Positions 36,497 through 45,730 of a stretch of 64,000 nt of DNA are shown piece by piece. Within the stretch, counting starts at the first letter, position 1. Each line of letters opens with the position of its first letter. A program made the position numbers and the translations under genes. The stretch is taken from contig WRLE01000013.1 of the NCBI GenBank assembly GCA_009777775.1, forward strand, positions 1 to 64,000, in the 5' to 3' direction. The notes under the pieces were generated by a model that saw only the letters and a list, made by a program, of their open reading frames with translations, was not told the DNA's origin and ran no database searches. The DNA comes from Oscillospiraceae bacterium. GTDB lineage: Bacteria; Bacillota; Clostridia; Oscillospirales; Oscillospiraceae.

Positions 36497-37873
36497 CTAA
36501 AGGGTGGAAAGCCAATTTTTTGCATTGACCAACGCATCGGAAACTGCACTTGCTGCTGGACCCCCTGGTAAATTGCGAGCATCAACGCAAGTTTCTATGG
36601 AAATTGCTTCATAAATCGTTTCATCAAATAATTCGCTGATGGATTTGAATTCTTCCAAAGATAAATCTTCTATTGGTCGTTTTTGGGAAATCGCATAAAG
36701 TACAAGCTTACCAATGATTTCGTGGGCATCTCTGAAAGTGGCACCCCTTTTGACCAGCCAATCGGCCGCATCAGTAGCATTCATATAACCGCTCAAGGAG
36801 CTATTATACATAGTTTCTTTGTTAAATACAAGACTCTTGAACATACCTATAAATATAGTTATACACGATTTTACTGTGTCAGAGGCATCAAAGACAGCTT
36901 CCTTATCTTCTTGCATATCTTTGTTGTATGTCAAAGGAAGACCTTTCATGATGGTTAAAAGCCCCAACAAGCTGCCATAGACTCGCCCAGTTTTGCCGCG
37001 AATCAATTCAGCCATATCGGGGTTTTTCTTTTGGGGCATGATGGATGAACCGGTGGAATAGGCATCAGATATTTCCACAAAGGAAAAAGCATCAGTTGAC
37101 CACAAAATGAGTTCCTCTGAAAAACGGCTTAAATGCATCATTATCATGGACAAACATGAAAGATATTCTATACAAAAATCCCTATCTGAAACAGCATCGA
37201 GGCTATTGGCACTGATGCTTGAAAAGCCAAGCTGCTCTTTGACAAAGTCTCTATCCAGGGGATATGTGGTGCCAGCGAGCGCTCCAGAGCCAAGGGGCAT
37301 GACATCGGTTCTGCCCGAACAGTCGTCAAGGCGCTGGCAGTCTCGTTTGAACATTTCAAAATAGGCTAGTACATGATGCGCCAATGTGACAGCTTGAGCC
37401 TTTTGCATATGGGTATATCCAGGCATTATGGTGTCCAAATGCATTTCCGCTGTTTCAACAAGCTGGGAGCACAAGGCAAGGAGTAAAGCTTTGATTGCAT
37501 CTATGTCATCTATGACAAACATCCGCATATCAAGGGCGACTTGGTCGTTTCGGCTTCTCCCGGTGTGAAGCCGTCTCCCTGCATCACCGATTCGAGAAAT
37601 TAGTTCACCTTCGACGAAGGTATGGATGTCTTCGCTATCTAATGAAATTGATAAGGCTCCACTTTCTATATCATTTAAAATGCTTTCCAGAGTTTCAGCA
37701 ATCAAATCGGCATCTGATAATGTGATTATTCCCTGTTTTCCAAGCATTTTTCCATGGGCAATACTTCCGATGATATCATATCGGTAGAGCCTTTTATCGA
37801 AGCTAATGGATGAATGGAAGTAATCTGCTGCCTCATCTGAGCTTCCTGAAAAACGCCCACCCCATAGTCTCAT
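36497..37873 (-). CDS. argH: Argininosuccinate lyase
   Basis: It splits argininosuccinate to arginine and fumarate. The 458-residue protein has MRLWGGRFSGSSDEAAD, the catalytic region TVMPGYTHMQ-like IMPGYTHMQKAQAV and the fumarase-superfamily signature GSSIMPQKKNPD with the mobile catalytic Ser. It overlaps argG by 4 bp (ATGA). Confidence 0.96.
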   Translation of the reverse strand: MRLWGGRFSGSSDEAADYFHSSISFDKRLYRYDIIGSIAHGKMLGKQGIITLSDADLIAETLESILNDIESGALSISLDSEDIHTFVEGELISRIGDAGRRLHTGRSRNDQVALDMRMFVIDDIDAIKALLLALCSQLVETAEMHLDTIMPGYTHMQKAQAVTLAHHVLAYFEMFKRDCQRLDDCSGRTDVMPLGSGALAGTTYPLDRDFVKEQLGFSSISANSLDAVSDRDFCIEYLSCLSMIMMHLSRFSEELILWSTDAFSFVEISDAYSTGSSIMPQKKNPDMAELIRGKTGRVYGSLLGLLTIMKGLPLTYNKDMQEDKEAVFDASDTVKSCITIFIGMFKSLVFNKETMYNSSLSGYMNATDAADWLVKRGATFRDAHEIIGKLVLYAISQKRPIEDLSLEEFKSISELFDETIYEAISIETCVDARNLPGGPAASAVSDALVNAKNWLSTL

Positions 37874-39078
37874 CTGTTACGTTCCTCCATTAATGCTCTA
37901 ACGGTTGTTGGCAGACCCATTAGCTTTATAAAGCCTTCAGCATCTTTGTGGTCATATAAATCACCTGTGGAAAAGCTAGAAATTGATTGATTATATAATG
38001 AGTAAGGCGAAGTGGTACCAGCAGGGCTTATGTTGCCTTTATATAGTTTTAAGCGAACAGTACCAGTTATGAGTTCCTGAGTCTTGTCTATAAAAGCACT
38101 TAAAGCCTCCCTTAAGGGAGTATACCACTCACCAGAGTAGACAAGCTCGCCTAGTCTCTGGGAAACAATTGCTTTAAAAGCCGTTGTCTGTTTATCGAAG
38201 CACAGGTTCTCCAGCTCCCTGTGGGCTGTATAAATAATGGTTCCTCCAGGTGTTTCATATATACCTCTCGTTTTCATACCCACAACGCGGTTCTCCACCA
38301 AATCAACGATGCCGACACCGTTTCTTCCGCCGATTTCATTTAAACGACTTAGAAGCTCCACCGGGTTCATGCTGACTCCATCAAGGCTTAAAGGAATTCC
38401 ACATTCAAAGCTTAGCTGTACATATTCCGCTTTATCTGGAGCATCTTCAGGAGTGACAGATAATTGCAATAGTCGTCTGTATTGAGGTTCGGAACCTGGG
38501 TCTTCCAGTTCCAAACCTTCATGACTTAGGTGCCAGATGTTTTCATCACGGCTATAGCTATCTTCCTTTGATGAAGGTGGCTCGATTCCATGTGCTCGTA
38601 AATATTCCATGGCATCTTCCCGAGACCTGATGTTCCAGATTCGCCAAGGCGCGATGATGTTCATGCGAGGTGCAAAGGTTCGGATGGTAAGTTCAAATCG
38701 CACTTGATCATTGCCTTTACCAGTAGCGCCGTGGCATATCGACGTTGCGCCCTCTGCTAGCGCAACGTCGATGAGTTTTTTAGCAATTAAAGGCCTTGCA
38801 GCGGAAGTGCCGAGAAGGTATTTTCCTTCATATATAGCACCAGCCTTAATTATAGGATACAAAAAATCAGTAACGAATTCATCTCTGGCATCAATGATGC
38901 ATACCTTGTCGGCTCCAGTTTGAAGAGCTCTATTTTCAAATGTTAAATAATCACCACATTGACCTAAATCAACGCAACAGGCAATAACTTCACAATTTGG
39001 GTAGTTTTCCTTTAACCAAGGTATGATGGCTGTTGTGTCCAAGCCACCAGAGTATGCCAATACGATTTTTTCATTCAT
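37870..39078 (-). CDS. argG: Argininosuccinate synthase
   Basis: It joins citrulline and aspartate with ATP. The N-terminal PP-loop AYSGGLDTTAIIPWL, the SICHGATGKGNDQVRFE segment and the VSMNPVELL/EIGGRNGVGIVD motifs are diagnostic. ATG 39078, with GGGAG upstream, gives the family start; the frame extends to 39126 without support. The 402 residues are typical. It is translationally coupled to argH and preceded by a structured 175-bp leader after gdhA. Confidence 0.96.
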   Translation of the reverse strand: MNEKIVLAYSGGLDTTAIIPWLKENYPNCEVIACCVDLGQCGDYLTFENRALQTGADKVCIIDARDEFVTDFLYPIIKAGAIYEGKYLLGTSAARPLIAKKLIDVALAEGATSICHGATGKGNDQVRFELTIRTFAPRMNIIAPWRIWNIRSREDAMEYLRAHGIEPPSSKEDSYSRDENIWHLSHEGLELEDPGSEPQYRRLLQLSVTPEDAPDKAEYVQLSFECGIPLSLDGVSMNPVELLSRLNEIGGRNGVGIVDLVENRVVGMKTRGIYETPGGTIIYTAHRELENLCFDKQTTAFKAIVSQRLGELVYSGEWYTPLREALSAFIDKTQELITGTVRLKLYKGNISPAGTTSPYSLYNQSISSFSTGDLYDHKDAEGFIKLMGLPTTVRALMEERNR

Positions 39079-39253
39079 TACCGTCAGTCTCCCATTTTTT
39101 GTAATCAAGCGAAATGAGTGTCGCAACCGAGCTTACTCGGTTATGACCGAATAAGCGCAGATTTCATCGAGGCGGGTGAAATGTTCATCGCCTGATGGGA
39201 CACACTAAGCCACTGCATATGCTAACGCTTAGTAGAGGAAAGTTTTCGCCTCG
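39079..39253 (-). promoter_or_regulatory. Candidate structured RNA leader of argG
   Basis: In the transcribed strand a perfect 7-bp stem (CGAGGCG at 39253-39247 with CGCCTCG at 39174-39168, read on the minus strand) encloses two hairpins: ACTAAGC/GCTTAGT (39233-39227 with 39210-39204) and CATC/GATG (39197-39194 with 39189-39186), making a three-way junction. A further hairpin AACCGAG/CTCGGTT lies at 39142-39125. No T-box sequence or U-tract terminator is seen. It could also be the 3' end of the gdhA transcript. Confidence 0.4.
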
Positions 39254-40585
39254 TTATACAGCACCTTGAAGCATCATTGCGTCAGCAACTTTTTTGAAGC
39301 CAGCAATGTTTGCGCCAACGGAGAGGTTGCCTTTCATGCCGTATTTTTCAGCGGCATTATAGCTGTTTGTAAATATATTACGCATGATAACGCGTAGCTT
39401 GACATCAACTTCCTCAGCTGTCCAAGGAGTCCAAGAAGCGTTTTGCGCCATTTCCAGAGCAGAAACAGACACGCCACCAGCATTTGATGCTTTACCAGGA
39501 GCGTAAAACACATTGTTTTCCAATAGTAAATGGGTTGCATCCAATGATGTGGACATATTGGAACCCTCTGCCACTATGGTGCAGCCATTTTCGATTAGTT
39601 TTGTAGCTCCGTCCAAGAGAAGCTCGTTTTGCGTTGCGCAGGGGAGAGCTATGTCGCAGGGCACAGACCAAACAAGACCATTTTCGACATACTCGGCATT
39701 GACGCGCACGTCTACATATTCTTTGATTCTACCGCGGCGTACTTCTTTAATTTCTTTTACCAAAGCCAAATCAATGCCCTCAGGGTCATAAACATAGCCA
39801 TTGGAATCGCTCACCGTTATAACAGTTGCACCCAATTGTTGTGCTTTTTCCACAGCATATATGGCAACATTTCCGCTTCCGGATATTGCGACTTTTTTAC
39901 CCACCAAGCTTTCACCCTTGGTTTCCAACATGCATTCCACCATGTACATCAGACCATAACCAGTTGCTTCGGTACGACCTAAGGAACCACCGTAGGGAAT
40001 TCCTTTGCCAGTGAAAACGCCTTCAAATTGATCAGTTAAACGCTTGTATTGACCAAACATATAGCCGATTTCACGACCACCAACGCCAATATCGCCAGCG
40101 GGTACGTCTTGATTGGCTCCGAGATGTTTGTAAAGCTCGTTCATCAAGCTTTGGCAAAAAACCATGACTTCGCGCTCGGACTTGTCTTTGGGGTCAAAAT
40201 CAGAGCCGCCCTTGCCGCCGCCAATTGCCAAGCCAGACAAGGAGTTTTTAAAAATCTGCTCAAAACCCAAGAATTTGATGACACTTAGATTAACGCTGGG
40301 ATGGAAGCGCATTCCACCTTTGAAAGGACCAATGGCACTGTTGAACTGTACACGGTATGCGCGGTTAATTTGGATTTCACCCTTGTCGTCGACCCAAGGT
40401 ACTCTGAAGATAATCGATCTTTCCGGTTCAACAAGACGCTCGAGTATTTTCGCCTGTTCATATTGCGGGTTTTCTTCGATGATTGGTTGAAGTGTTGGAA
40501 GGATCTCAGTCAAAGCTTGTTGAAACTCTGGTTCATTGGCATTTTTTTCGATGGATTCTTCCAAGACTCTCGAAGTATAAGACAT
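39254..40585 (-). CDS. gdhA: Glutamate dehydrogenase, hexameric type
   Basis: It interconverts 2-oxoglutarate plus ammonia and glutamate; the coenzyme (probably NADP) was not proven from sequence. Motifs: FKGGMRFHPSVNLSVIKFLG with GGGKGGSDFDPKGKS-like GGGKGGSDFDPKDKS for catalysis, VPAGDIGVGGREIGYMFGQY, and the Rossmann SGSGNVAIYAVEK. 443 residues. ATG 40585 follows AAGGAGA. It is transcribed from its own promoter and lies ahead of argGH. Confidence 0.95.
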   Translation of the reverse strand: MSYTSRVLEESIEKNANEPEFQQALTEILPTLQPIIEENPQYEQAKILERLVEPERSIIFRVPWVDDKGEIQINRAYRVQFNSAIGPFKGGMRFHPSVNLSVIKFLGFEQIFKNSLSGLAIGGGKGGSDFDPKDKSEREVMVFCQSLMNELYKHLGANQDVPAGDIGVGGREIGYMFGQYKRLTDQFEGVFTGKGIPYGGSLGRTEATGYGLMYMVECMLETKGESLVGKKVAISGSGNVAIYAVEKAQQLGATVITVSDSNGYVYDPEGIDLALVKEIKEVRRGRIKEYVDVRVNAEYVENGLVWSVPCDIALPCATQNELLLDGATKLIENGCTIVAEGSNMSTSLDATHLLLENNVFYAPGKASNAGGVSVSALEMAQNASWTPWTAEEVDVKLRVIMRNIFTNSYNAAEKYGMKGNLSVGANIAGFKKVADAMMLQGAV

Positions 40586-40678
40586 ATTCAACTCTCCTTA
40601 GCTTTCGTTTAATTAAACAAGACGCATACCGACAAACCACAGAAGACCTGCCGATAAACGTCTTTGTTTATCCAAAGT

Positions 40679-40707
40679 AACATAACACGAATTAAATTAA
40701 CTGTCAA
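40679..40707 (-). promoter_or_regulatory. gdhA promoter
   Basis: On the minus strand a perfect TTGACA (40707-40702) and TATGTT (40684-40679) are 17 bp apart, about 95 bp upstream of gdhA. It lies 18 bp after the hisF stop. Confidence 0.65.
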
Positions 40708-40725
40708 TGGGTAATTTTGCGGAGA

Positions 40726-41511
40726 TTACACTCTTGTGGGGCGCATACATATACCATTCTCAATTAAATATTCTTTGATTTCGGAAACTGCGTAGTTGCT
40801 CTCCATTCTGGGAGAGTATAACATACTGCTGATAATGGCAGCTTGAGCTTCGGTTTTTTCAAACAAGGCTTTTAGATGCTCGGGCTTTCCAGCACCACCG
40901 GAAGCAATCAAGGGCACAGATAGGGAAGACTCGGCAAGCTTCATCAGTTCAAGATCATAACCAGAGAGCATCCCATCGTTGTCGATGCTGTTTATGCATA
41001 TTTCTCCGGCACCAAGTTCCTGCCCTTTTTTAATCCATTCCAAAGCGTCCAAACCAGTTGCCAGCCTTGCTCCGTCTATATAGACTTCATAACCGCTGGG
41101 CATACTTGGCGTTCTCTTTACCTGGGTTGACAAAACGATGCATTGTGAGCCAAAAGCCTTAGCACCATCGCTGATAATTTGTGGATTTCTCACAGCCATG
41201 GAATCGATGCTGATTTTTTCAGCTCCAGCTTTGAGAGCTTCGTACATATCATCTAGCTCCTTAATTCCACCACCCACTGTGAAGGGTATAAAAACGCAAC
41301 GAGCGACTTTTTTCACAGTTTCAATATCCACAGGGCGTTTTTCAGAACTGGCTGTGATGTCATAAAATATGAGCTCGTCTATTTGAGCCTCATACATGGT
41401 CTGAGCAAGCTCATCAGCCGCCGCCACATCTATATTATCCTGAAATTGCACAGCCTTAGTAACACGCCCAGCGATAATATCAAAGCAAGCAATTAAACGT
41501 TTAGTGAGCAT
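40726..41511 (-). CDS. hisF: HisF-like cyclase subunit with altered active site
   Basis: The 261-residue (beta/alpha)8 barrel matches HisF, the imidazole glycerol phosphate synthase cyclase, throughout: RLIACFD, ELIFYDITASSEKR, VGGGIKELDD, NSIDNDGMLSGYDLEL and IASGGAGK phosphate loops. The first catalytic Asp (in CFD) is present. The second (Asp130 in the T. maritima enzyme, within VAIDAKR) aligns with Gln in VLSTQVKR, and INT becomes IDS. It may still make histidine intermediates poorly, or be a HisF paralogue with another substrate. ATG 41511 follows GAGGTAATT; the upstream open frame runs through hairpin repeats. hisH is next door, 277 bp away. Confidence 0.85.
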   Translation of the reverse strand: MLTKRLIACFDIIAGRVTKAVQFQDNIDVAAADELAQTMYEAQIDELIFYDITASSEKRPVDIETVKKVARCVFIPFTVGGGIKELDDMYEALKAGAEKISIDSMAVRNPQIISDGAKAFGSQCIVLSTQVKRTPSMPSGYEVYIDGARLATGLDALEWIKKGQELGAGEICINSIDNDGMLSGYDLELMKLAESSLSVPLIASGGAGKPEHLKALFEKTEAQAAIISSMLYSPRMESNYAVSEIKEYLIENGICMRPTRV

Positions 41512-41550
41512 AATTACCTCGATTAATAATGAATAATGAATAATGATATT

Positions 41551-41780
41551 CGTAGGGCGCGGCTTCCCAGACGCGCCGCTGCAGGAACAACGAACGATTA
41601 TCAATTCAAGTTTCGCACTTCGTAATATGTCTAATTGTAAGCCAGCATCTAACGCCTTTCGTAGGGCGCGGCATCCTTGACGCGCCGTTTGCGTATACAA
41701 CGAATTCTATGCAATCAAACAATAATGCGAATGCGACTTATCTAAAAGTGTCATTTAAGAGCGCAGTGAAGAATCACATT
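41551..41780. repeat. GC-rich hairpin repeat plus one ~120-bp composite repeat element
   Basis: 28-bp hairpins lie at 41551-41578 and 41660-41687. The second is followed by a spacer (TGCGTATACAACGAATTC...) and the 33-bp element at 41748-41780, forming a 121-bp composite. The same composite is at 43214-43328. Confidence 0.85.
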
Positions 41781-41788
41781 ACATGATG

Positions 41789-42385
41789 TTACTTAATTTC
41801 TAAAAAACCATTCAATAATGCCAAGCCGGCTTCGCCACTTTTTTCGGCGTGAAATTGCATACCATATATATTCTCTTTGCAAACAGCAGCAGCAAAATCG
41901 CCACCGTAATCGGCTATACCCCAAAGGATGTCATTATCTTCCGGAACAGCATAATATGAATTTACAAAGTAAAAATAATCGTTTTCTGCATCAATTGCTG
42001 AATCCTTTATAAACCTAACTTGATTCCAACCCATTTGGGGAACTCTTACTTTAGACGAATCAAACTTAATGACATTGCCTTTCAGCCAAGCGAAACAATC
42101 CGCATCTCCCTCTGCACTATGCTGAAACAGAATTTGCATACCAACGCATATGCCGAGAAACGGGATTTGCTTACCAATGACCGCATCCTGCAGAGCCTCA
42201 AGCAAGTTAGATTCATCGAGGGACTCCATAGTTGCTTTTGCACTTCCAACACCAGGGAGTATGATATGGGACGCACCATCAAGATCCGAAAGATTTCGTG
42301 TCAATTGCGCCTCGAAGCCAAGATGCGTCACAGCATTTAGTACACTGGGAGCATTCCCCGCTTTATAATCGATGATTTTTATCAT
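41789..42385 (-). CDS. hisH: Imidazole glycerol phosphate synthase glutaminase subunit
   Basis: A class I glutamine amidotransferase of 198 residues that feeds ammonia to HisF. The triad is intact: Cys in FLGICVGMQILF, His and Glu in GMQFHAEKSGEAG; VPQMGWNQV is the HisH-specific motif. GGAG precedes ATG 42385. No other his gene is in the window. Confidence 0.9.
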   Translation of the reverse strand: MIKIIDYKAGNAPSVLNAVTHLGFEAQLTRNLSDLDGASHIILPGVGSAKATMESLDESNLLEALQDAVIGKQIPFLGICVGMQILFQHSAEGDADCFAWLKGNVIKFDSSKVRVPQMGWNQVRFIKDSAIDAENDYFYFVNSYYAVPEDNDILWGIADYGGDFAAAVCKENIYGMQFHAEKSGEAGLALLNGFLEIK

Positions 42386-42442
42386 ATGGGTCTCCTTGCT
42401 GCAATATACTAATAAAATATCGTTGTCATTGCATAAAATGCA

Positions 42443-43132
42443 TTATAACTGCAGCGCAGATAGTATCATTTGGGCACAGTCGATTTGGTTCGGGATATTT
42501 CCATCGGCATCTTTCACTCGCCAAATATCTGGGGTGATTTCATCAGCAACGAAGATATTTCGATTCTCGTCAAAACCCAGTTCGATTTTGAAATCAACCA
42601 AAGTTAATCCAAGCCCAGCTAGTTCTGTTTTAAGAACTTCTCCAACTTTCGGAAGCAAATCGACACATTTGTCAAACTCTCCCGCTTGTAACATACCTTT
42701 CATGATACATATACGTTCACTGATTAATGGATCGCCCTGCTCATCGTCTTTGAGCGTTACCTCAGGATATGGCGGGTCGAAAACAATGCCCTGCTCCAAA
42801 GAAAACCTCCGAGACATACTCCCAGCAGTAAAATAGCGAAGGACAAATTCCAATTTTGGAACATCAACAGCACGGACTTTCATTAAGTTTTCGTCAATAT
42901 CGGCACCTAAATAATGGGTGGGGATACCGTTTTTTTCCATGAGTTCAAAAAAATGTTTCGAAATGGTGAGACCGACTTTGCCTTTACCAGCAACACTTCC
43001 ACCGACAGTATTACACCCCGGGTCAAAGACACCATCTTCACCAGTTGCGCTATCTTTAAAAAACAAATAACGCTCTCCCGTTGCTGTATCAAGCAACACA
43101 TCCTTAGTCTTCCCACTGTATAATAATTCCAT
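42443..43132 (-). CDS. purC: SAICAR synthase
   Basis: It ligates aspartate to CAIR in purine synthesis. The 229-residue protein starts MELLYSGKTKDVLLD, with the ATP-binding SGKTKD, and has LEFVLRYFTAGSMSRRF, and the C-terminal LVDFKIELGFDENRNIFVADEITPDIWRV typical of the family. GGAG precedes ATG 43132. It lies upstream of hisH (57 bp) on the same strand. Confidence 0.93.
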   Translation of the reverse strand: MELLYSGKTKDVLLDTATGERYLFFKDSATGEDGVFDPGCNTVGGSVAGKGKVGLTISKHFFELMEKNGIPTHYLGADIDENLMKVRAVDVPKLEFVLRYFTAGSMSRRFSLEQGIVFDPPYPEVTLKDDEQGDPLISERICIMKGMLQAGEFDKCVDLLPKVGEVLKTELAGLGLTLVDFKIELGFDENRNIFVADEITPDIWRVKDADGNIPNQIDCAQMILSALQL

Positions 43133-43213
43133 ATTGGTCTCCTTTTTTACTAATTAACAATTAACAATTAACAATGAACAATTATAAATGAACGATTAAT
43201 AATCAATAACATT

Positions 43214-43328
43214 CGTAGGGCGCGGCATCCCTGACGCGCCGTGTGCGCATACAACGAGCATTATGCAAGCAAACAATAATACGACTTCTCATACTGTGTC
43301 ATTTAAGAGCGAAGCGAAGAATCTTATT
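43214..43328. repeat. ~115-bp composite repeat (hairpin + spacer + 33-bp element)
   Basis: The 28-bp hairpin is at 43214-43241 and the 33-bp element at 43296-43328. The spacer is clearly related to that of the 41660-41780 copy. AT-rich words (43145-43210) flank it. Confidence 0.85.
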
Positions 43329-43375
43329 AATTTCAATATTATGTTTGAACAAATCACTCGTGCATTTCCCACTGA

Positions 43376-44362
43376 TTACAAATACTTCCCTATAAGCTCG
43401 GTTGCGGAGTCGGGGCTGAGATATGAGGGGGGGATGTCTAGGATTGTTTTGCAGCCGATAACGCCTTCAGTGTTTAGCCTGTATGCAGCTCTGGCATAAA
43501 CTGTCAGGATGCTAGATGTAAACTCGGGATTGCTGTCTAGTTTTAAGGCATATTCTATAATTTGTGAGTTTTCATCATTATTTCCTGTTTTTCCATCGCG
43601 AATGACGAAACCACCATGGGGAAGCCCAGCATGATTAGCTGCCAGTTCCTCTGCCGAAATGAAGTGAACCGTAGTGTCATATTCATCAAAATAGTTGGGC
43701 ATTGTGACAATTTGACGCTCGATTTCTGCCAAATCCGCACCATCCTTGGCAACAACGAAGCATTCTCTTTTGTGCTTTTCCCTTGTTTCTAGTTCAGGAG
43801 TCAATCCGCTTCTCACAGCTTCGAGGGCACTTTCTATGGGAATCGTGTATTGTCTAGCGTCAAGGACACCCTCAATACGCCTTACAGCATCGGAATGGCC
43901 TTGGCTCACACCCTTACCCCAAAATGTATAACTACTGCCATTGGGAAGTATTGCTTCTGCAATCATCCTATTCATTGAAAACAAGCCAGGGTCCCATCCT
44001 ATGGAAATAATCGCTGTCTTACCGCTGGATTTTGCGACTGCATCTACCTTTTGATAATGCTCAGGAATATTCGCATGGGTATCGAAACTATCAACCACAT
44101 TGAAGTATTTAGCAAAATATGGTGTCTGTTCGGGCAAATCAGTGGCACTGCCACCGCAAAGTAGCATCACATCAATTTCATCCACCAGTTTTAAGGCTTC
44201 ATCAACGCTGACAACCTTAACTCCAGGGCTTATTGGTGAAATACTGGAAGGGTCTCTGCGAGTAAAAATATACGAAAGCTCCATGTCTGGATTTTGTGAG
44301 ATTGCATATTCCGAGCCACGACCCAAGTTGCCGTATCCTACGATTCCAATTCTGATTTTCAT
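43376..44362 (-). CDS. ddh: meso-Diaminopimelate dehydrogenase
   Basis: It makes meso-diaminopimelate in one NADPH-dependent step from tetrahydrodipicolinate, bypassing the succinylase or acetylase routes. The 328-residue protein has the Rossmann start RIGIVGYGNLGRGSEYAI, LCGGSATDLPEQTP, VVDSFDTHANIPEHY, SIGWDPGLFSMNR and WGKGVSQGHSDAVRRIEGV, which are diagnostic. GGAGG precedes ATG 44362. The cell wall should contain meso-DAP. Confidence 0.95.
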   Translation of the reverse strand: MKIRIGIVGYGNLGRGSEYAISQNPDMELSYIFTRRDPSSISPISPGVKVVSVDEALKLVDEIDVMLLCGGSATDLPEQTPYFAKYFNVVDSFDTHANIPEHYQKVDAVAKSSGKTAIISIGWDPGLFSMNRMIAEAILPNGSSYTFWGKGVSQGHSDAVRRIEGVLDARQYTIPIESALEAVRSGLTPELETREKHKRECFVVAKDGADLAEIERQIVTMPNYFDEYDTTVHFISAEELAANHAGLPHGGFVIRDGKTGNNDENSQIIEYALKLDSNPEFTSSILTVYARAAYRLNTEGVIGCKTILDIPPSYLSPDSATELIGKYL

Positions 44363-44556
44363 AAGCAGCCTCCTTTAAGAATAAAACAGCGGTCATCACA
44401 AGATGCTCGTTTTGCCGTATGTTTGGCGGTGTATAATGCCAAACGCCTTTGCATCATATGATGAACGCCTTTGTTCACTCGCAAAATATATCAGATGCAT
44501 GAGGAAAAGTCAACAAGGATTTTGGTAAAATGCAATCATAGAACAGTAAGGAATTG
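44363..44556. other. Divergent regulatory region between ddh and the UroD-like gene
   Basis: A 7-bp inverted repeat GTTTGGC/GCCAAAC lies at about 44419-44442 and contains TATAAT. An AACGCC-containing word is repeated at about 44443 and 44466, and a CATCATATGATG palindrome falls between them. These may be operator sites for ddh; no lysine riboswitch is visible. Confidence 0.4.
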
Positions 44557-44585
44557 TTGACTTGTTTCGTCACTTATGTTAGGAT
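44557..44585 (+). promoter_or_regulatory. Promoter of the first UroD-like gene
   Basis: TTGACT (44557-44562) and TAGGAT (44580-44585) are 17 bp apart, about 110 bp upstream of ATG 44694. Confidence 0.55.
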
Positions 44586-44693
44586 TCATTTATACTTGCG
44601 AGCGGAAAAACAAGAAAATTTCATATTATTGCCATACTCACCATCGAGGGTATGAAAAGAATCTGCGCCAATGTGCGCAACAAGGAGGTTACT

Positions 44694-45692
44694 ATGCTTA
44701 CTATTCGACAAAACCTGTTGGAAACAATCCGTGGCGGCAATCCCGATAGATTCGTAAAACAATTCGAAGCCCATGCAGGAATCCCTGGAAGGGGTCCCAT
44801 CGGAAGAACAGCCGAAAGAGCAATACCAGGAGGACCCCCAATTGTGGATGCATGGGGAGTCACCAGAGTTTGGCCCGAAGGATTCCCAGGCGGAATGCCG
44901 GAGCACCAAGACAAATCTAAGATAGTTATTCAAGACATAAGGCACTGGAGAGACTATGTTAAAGCTCCTGAGACCGATTACCCCGAAGAAGATTGGGCAG
45001 AATATGCAGAAGCAGCAACTAAAGTTGACCGCAACGAATACTTTTGCACAATCAGCGTAGCACCAGGTCTATTCGAGCAATGCCATCACCTAATGAGCAT
45101 TGACGTTGCGCTGGCAAATATGATTGAAGAGCCTGATCATATGAAAGACCTCATCAAATACTTGAGAGATTATGAGCTCCGTTTGGCAGAAAACTATACC
45201 AAATACAGCAAAGGCGATTTGATGTTCCACCATGACGACTGGGGTGGACAAAATTCAACTTTCTTCGCACCTGCTATGTTCGATGATTTCTTCCTTGAGC
45301 CTTACAAAGAAATTTATGGGTTTTATAAAGCAAACGGTGTCGAGTTGATTGTCCACCACTCTGATTCCTATGCTGCAACCCTAGTTCCTGAAATGATTGA
45401 AATAGGCATCGATGTTTTCCAAGGTTGTTTGACATCAAATAATGTTCCTGACTTAATTGCCAAATATGGCGGTAAGATTTCATTCATGGGTGACTTGAAC
45501 AACGGTGTTATTGAGGTTCCCGAATGGACTCCAGAACTCATCCGCGCCGAAGTCGAACGCGCCTGCCGCACCAATGGCAAGCATTTCTTTATCCCCTGCC
45601 TCACAGCAGGAGGCGCAGGAAGCACAATCCCCGGCATCTATGATCTAGTAAACCAAGAAATCGACAGAATGAGCGAAATCATGTTTGCATAA
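44694..45692 (+). CDS. Uroporphyrinogen decarboxylase-family protein, probable methyltransferase-like
   Basis: 332 residues of URO-D barrel. The family includes true HemE and, in anaerobes, cobamide-dependent methyltransferases (MtaA/MtbA-like). The N-terminus lacks the HemE RPPVWMMRQAGRY signature, so it is not HemE. Motifs VHHSDSYAATLVPEMIEIGIDVFQGC and ISFMGDLNNG define a clostridial subgroup in which the MtaA-type His-x-Cys zinc site is not evident. ATG 44694 follows AAGGAGG (44682-44688). A strong terminator follows. Substrate unknown. Confidence 0.78.
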   Translation: MLTIRQNLLETIRGGNPDRFVKQFEAHAGIPGRGPIGRTAERAIPGGPPIVDAWGVTRVWPEGFPGGMPEHQDKSKIVIQDIRHWRDYVKAPETDYPEEDWAEYAEAATKVDRNEYFCTISVAPGLFEQCHHLMSIDVALANMIEEPDHMKDLIKYLRDYELRLAENYTKYSKGDLMFHHDDWGGQNSTFFAPAMFDDFFLEPYKEIYGFYKANGVELIVHHSDSYAATLVPEMIEIGIDVFQGCLTSNNVPDLIAKYGGKISFMGDLNNGVIEVPEWTPELIRAEVERACRTNGKHFFIPCLTAGGAGSTIPGIYDLVNQEIDRMSEIMFA

Positions 45693-45730
45693 TTCGTATA
45701 GATTACAGCATTAAGCAAGAAACAATAATA

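Noticed and set aside
39079-39253. T-box leader for argG
   Set aside because: The conserved T-box sequence and the terminator with U-tract are missing.
44363-44556. Lysine riboswitch upstream of ddh
   Set aside because: The region is short and lacks the conserved lysine-riboswitch core; only small inverted repeats are seen.
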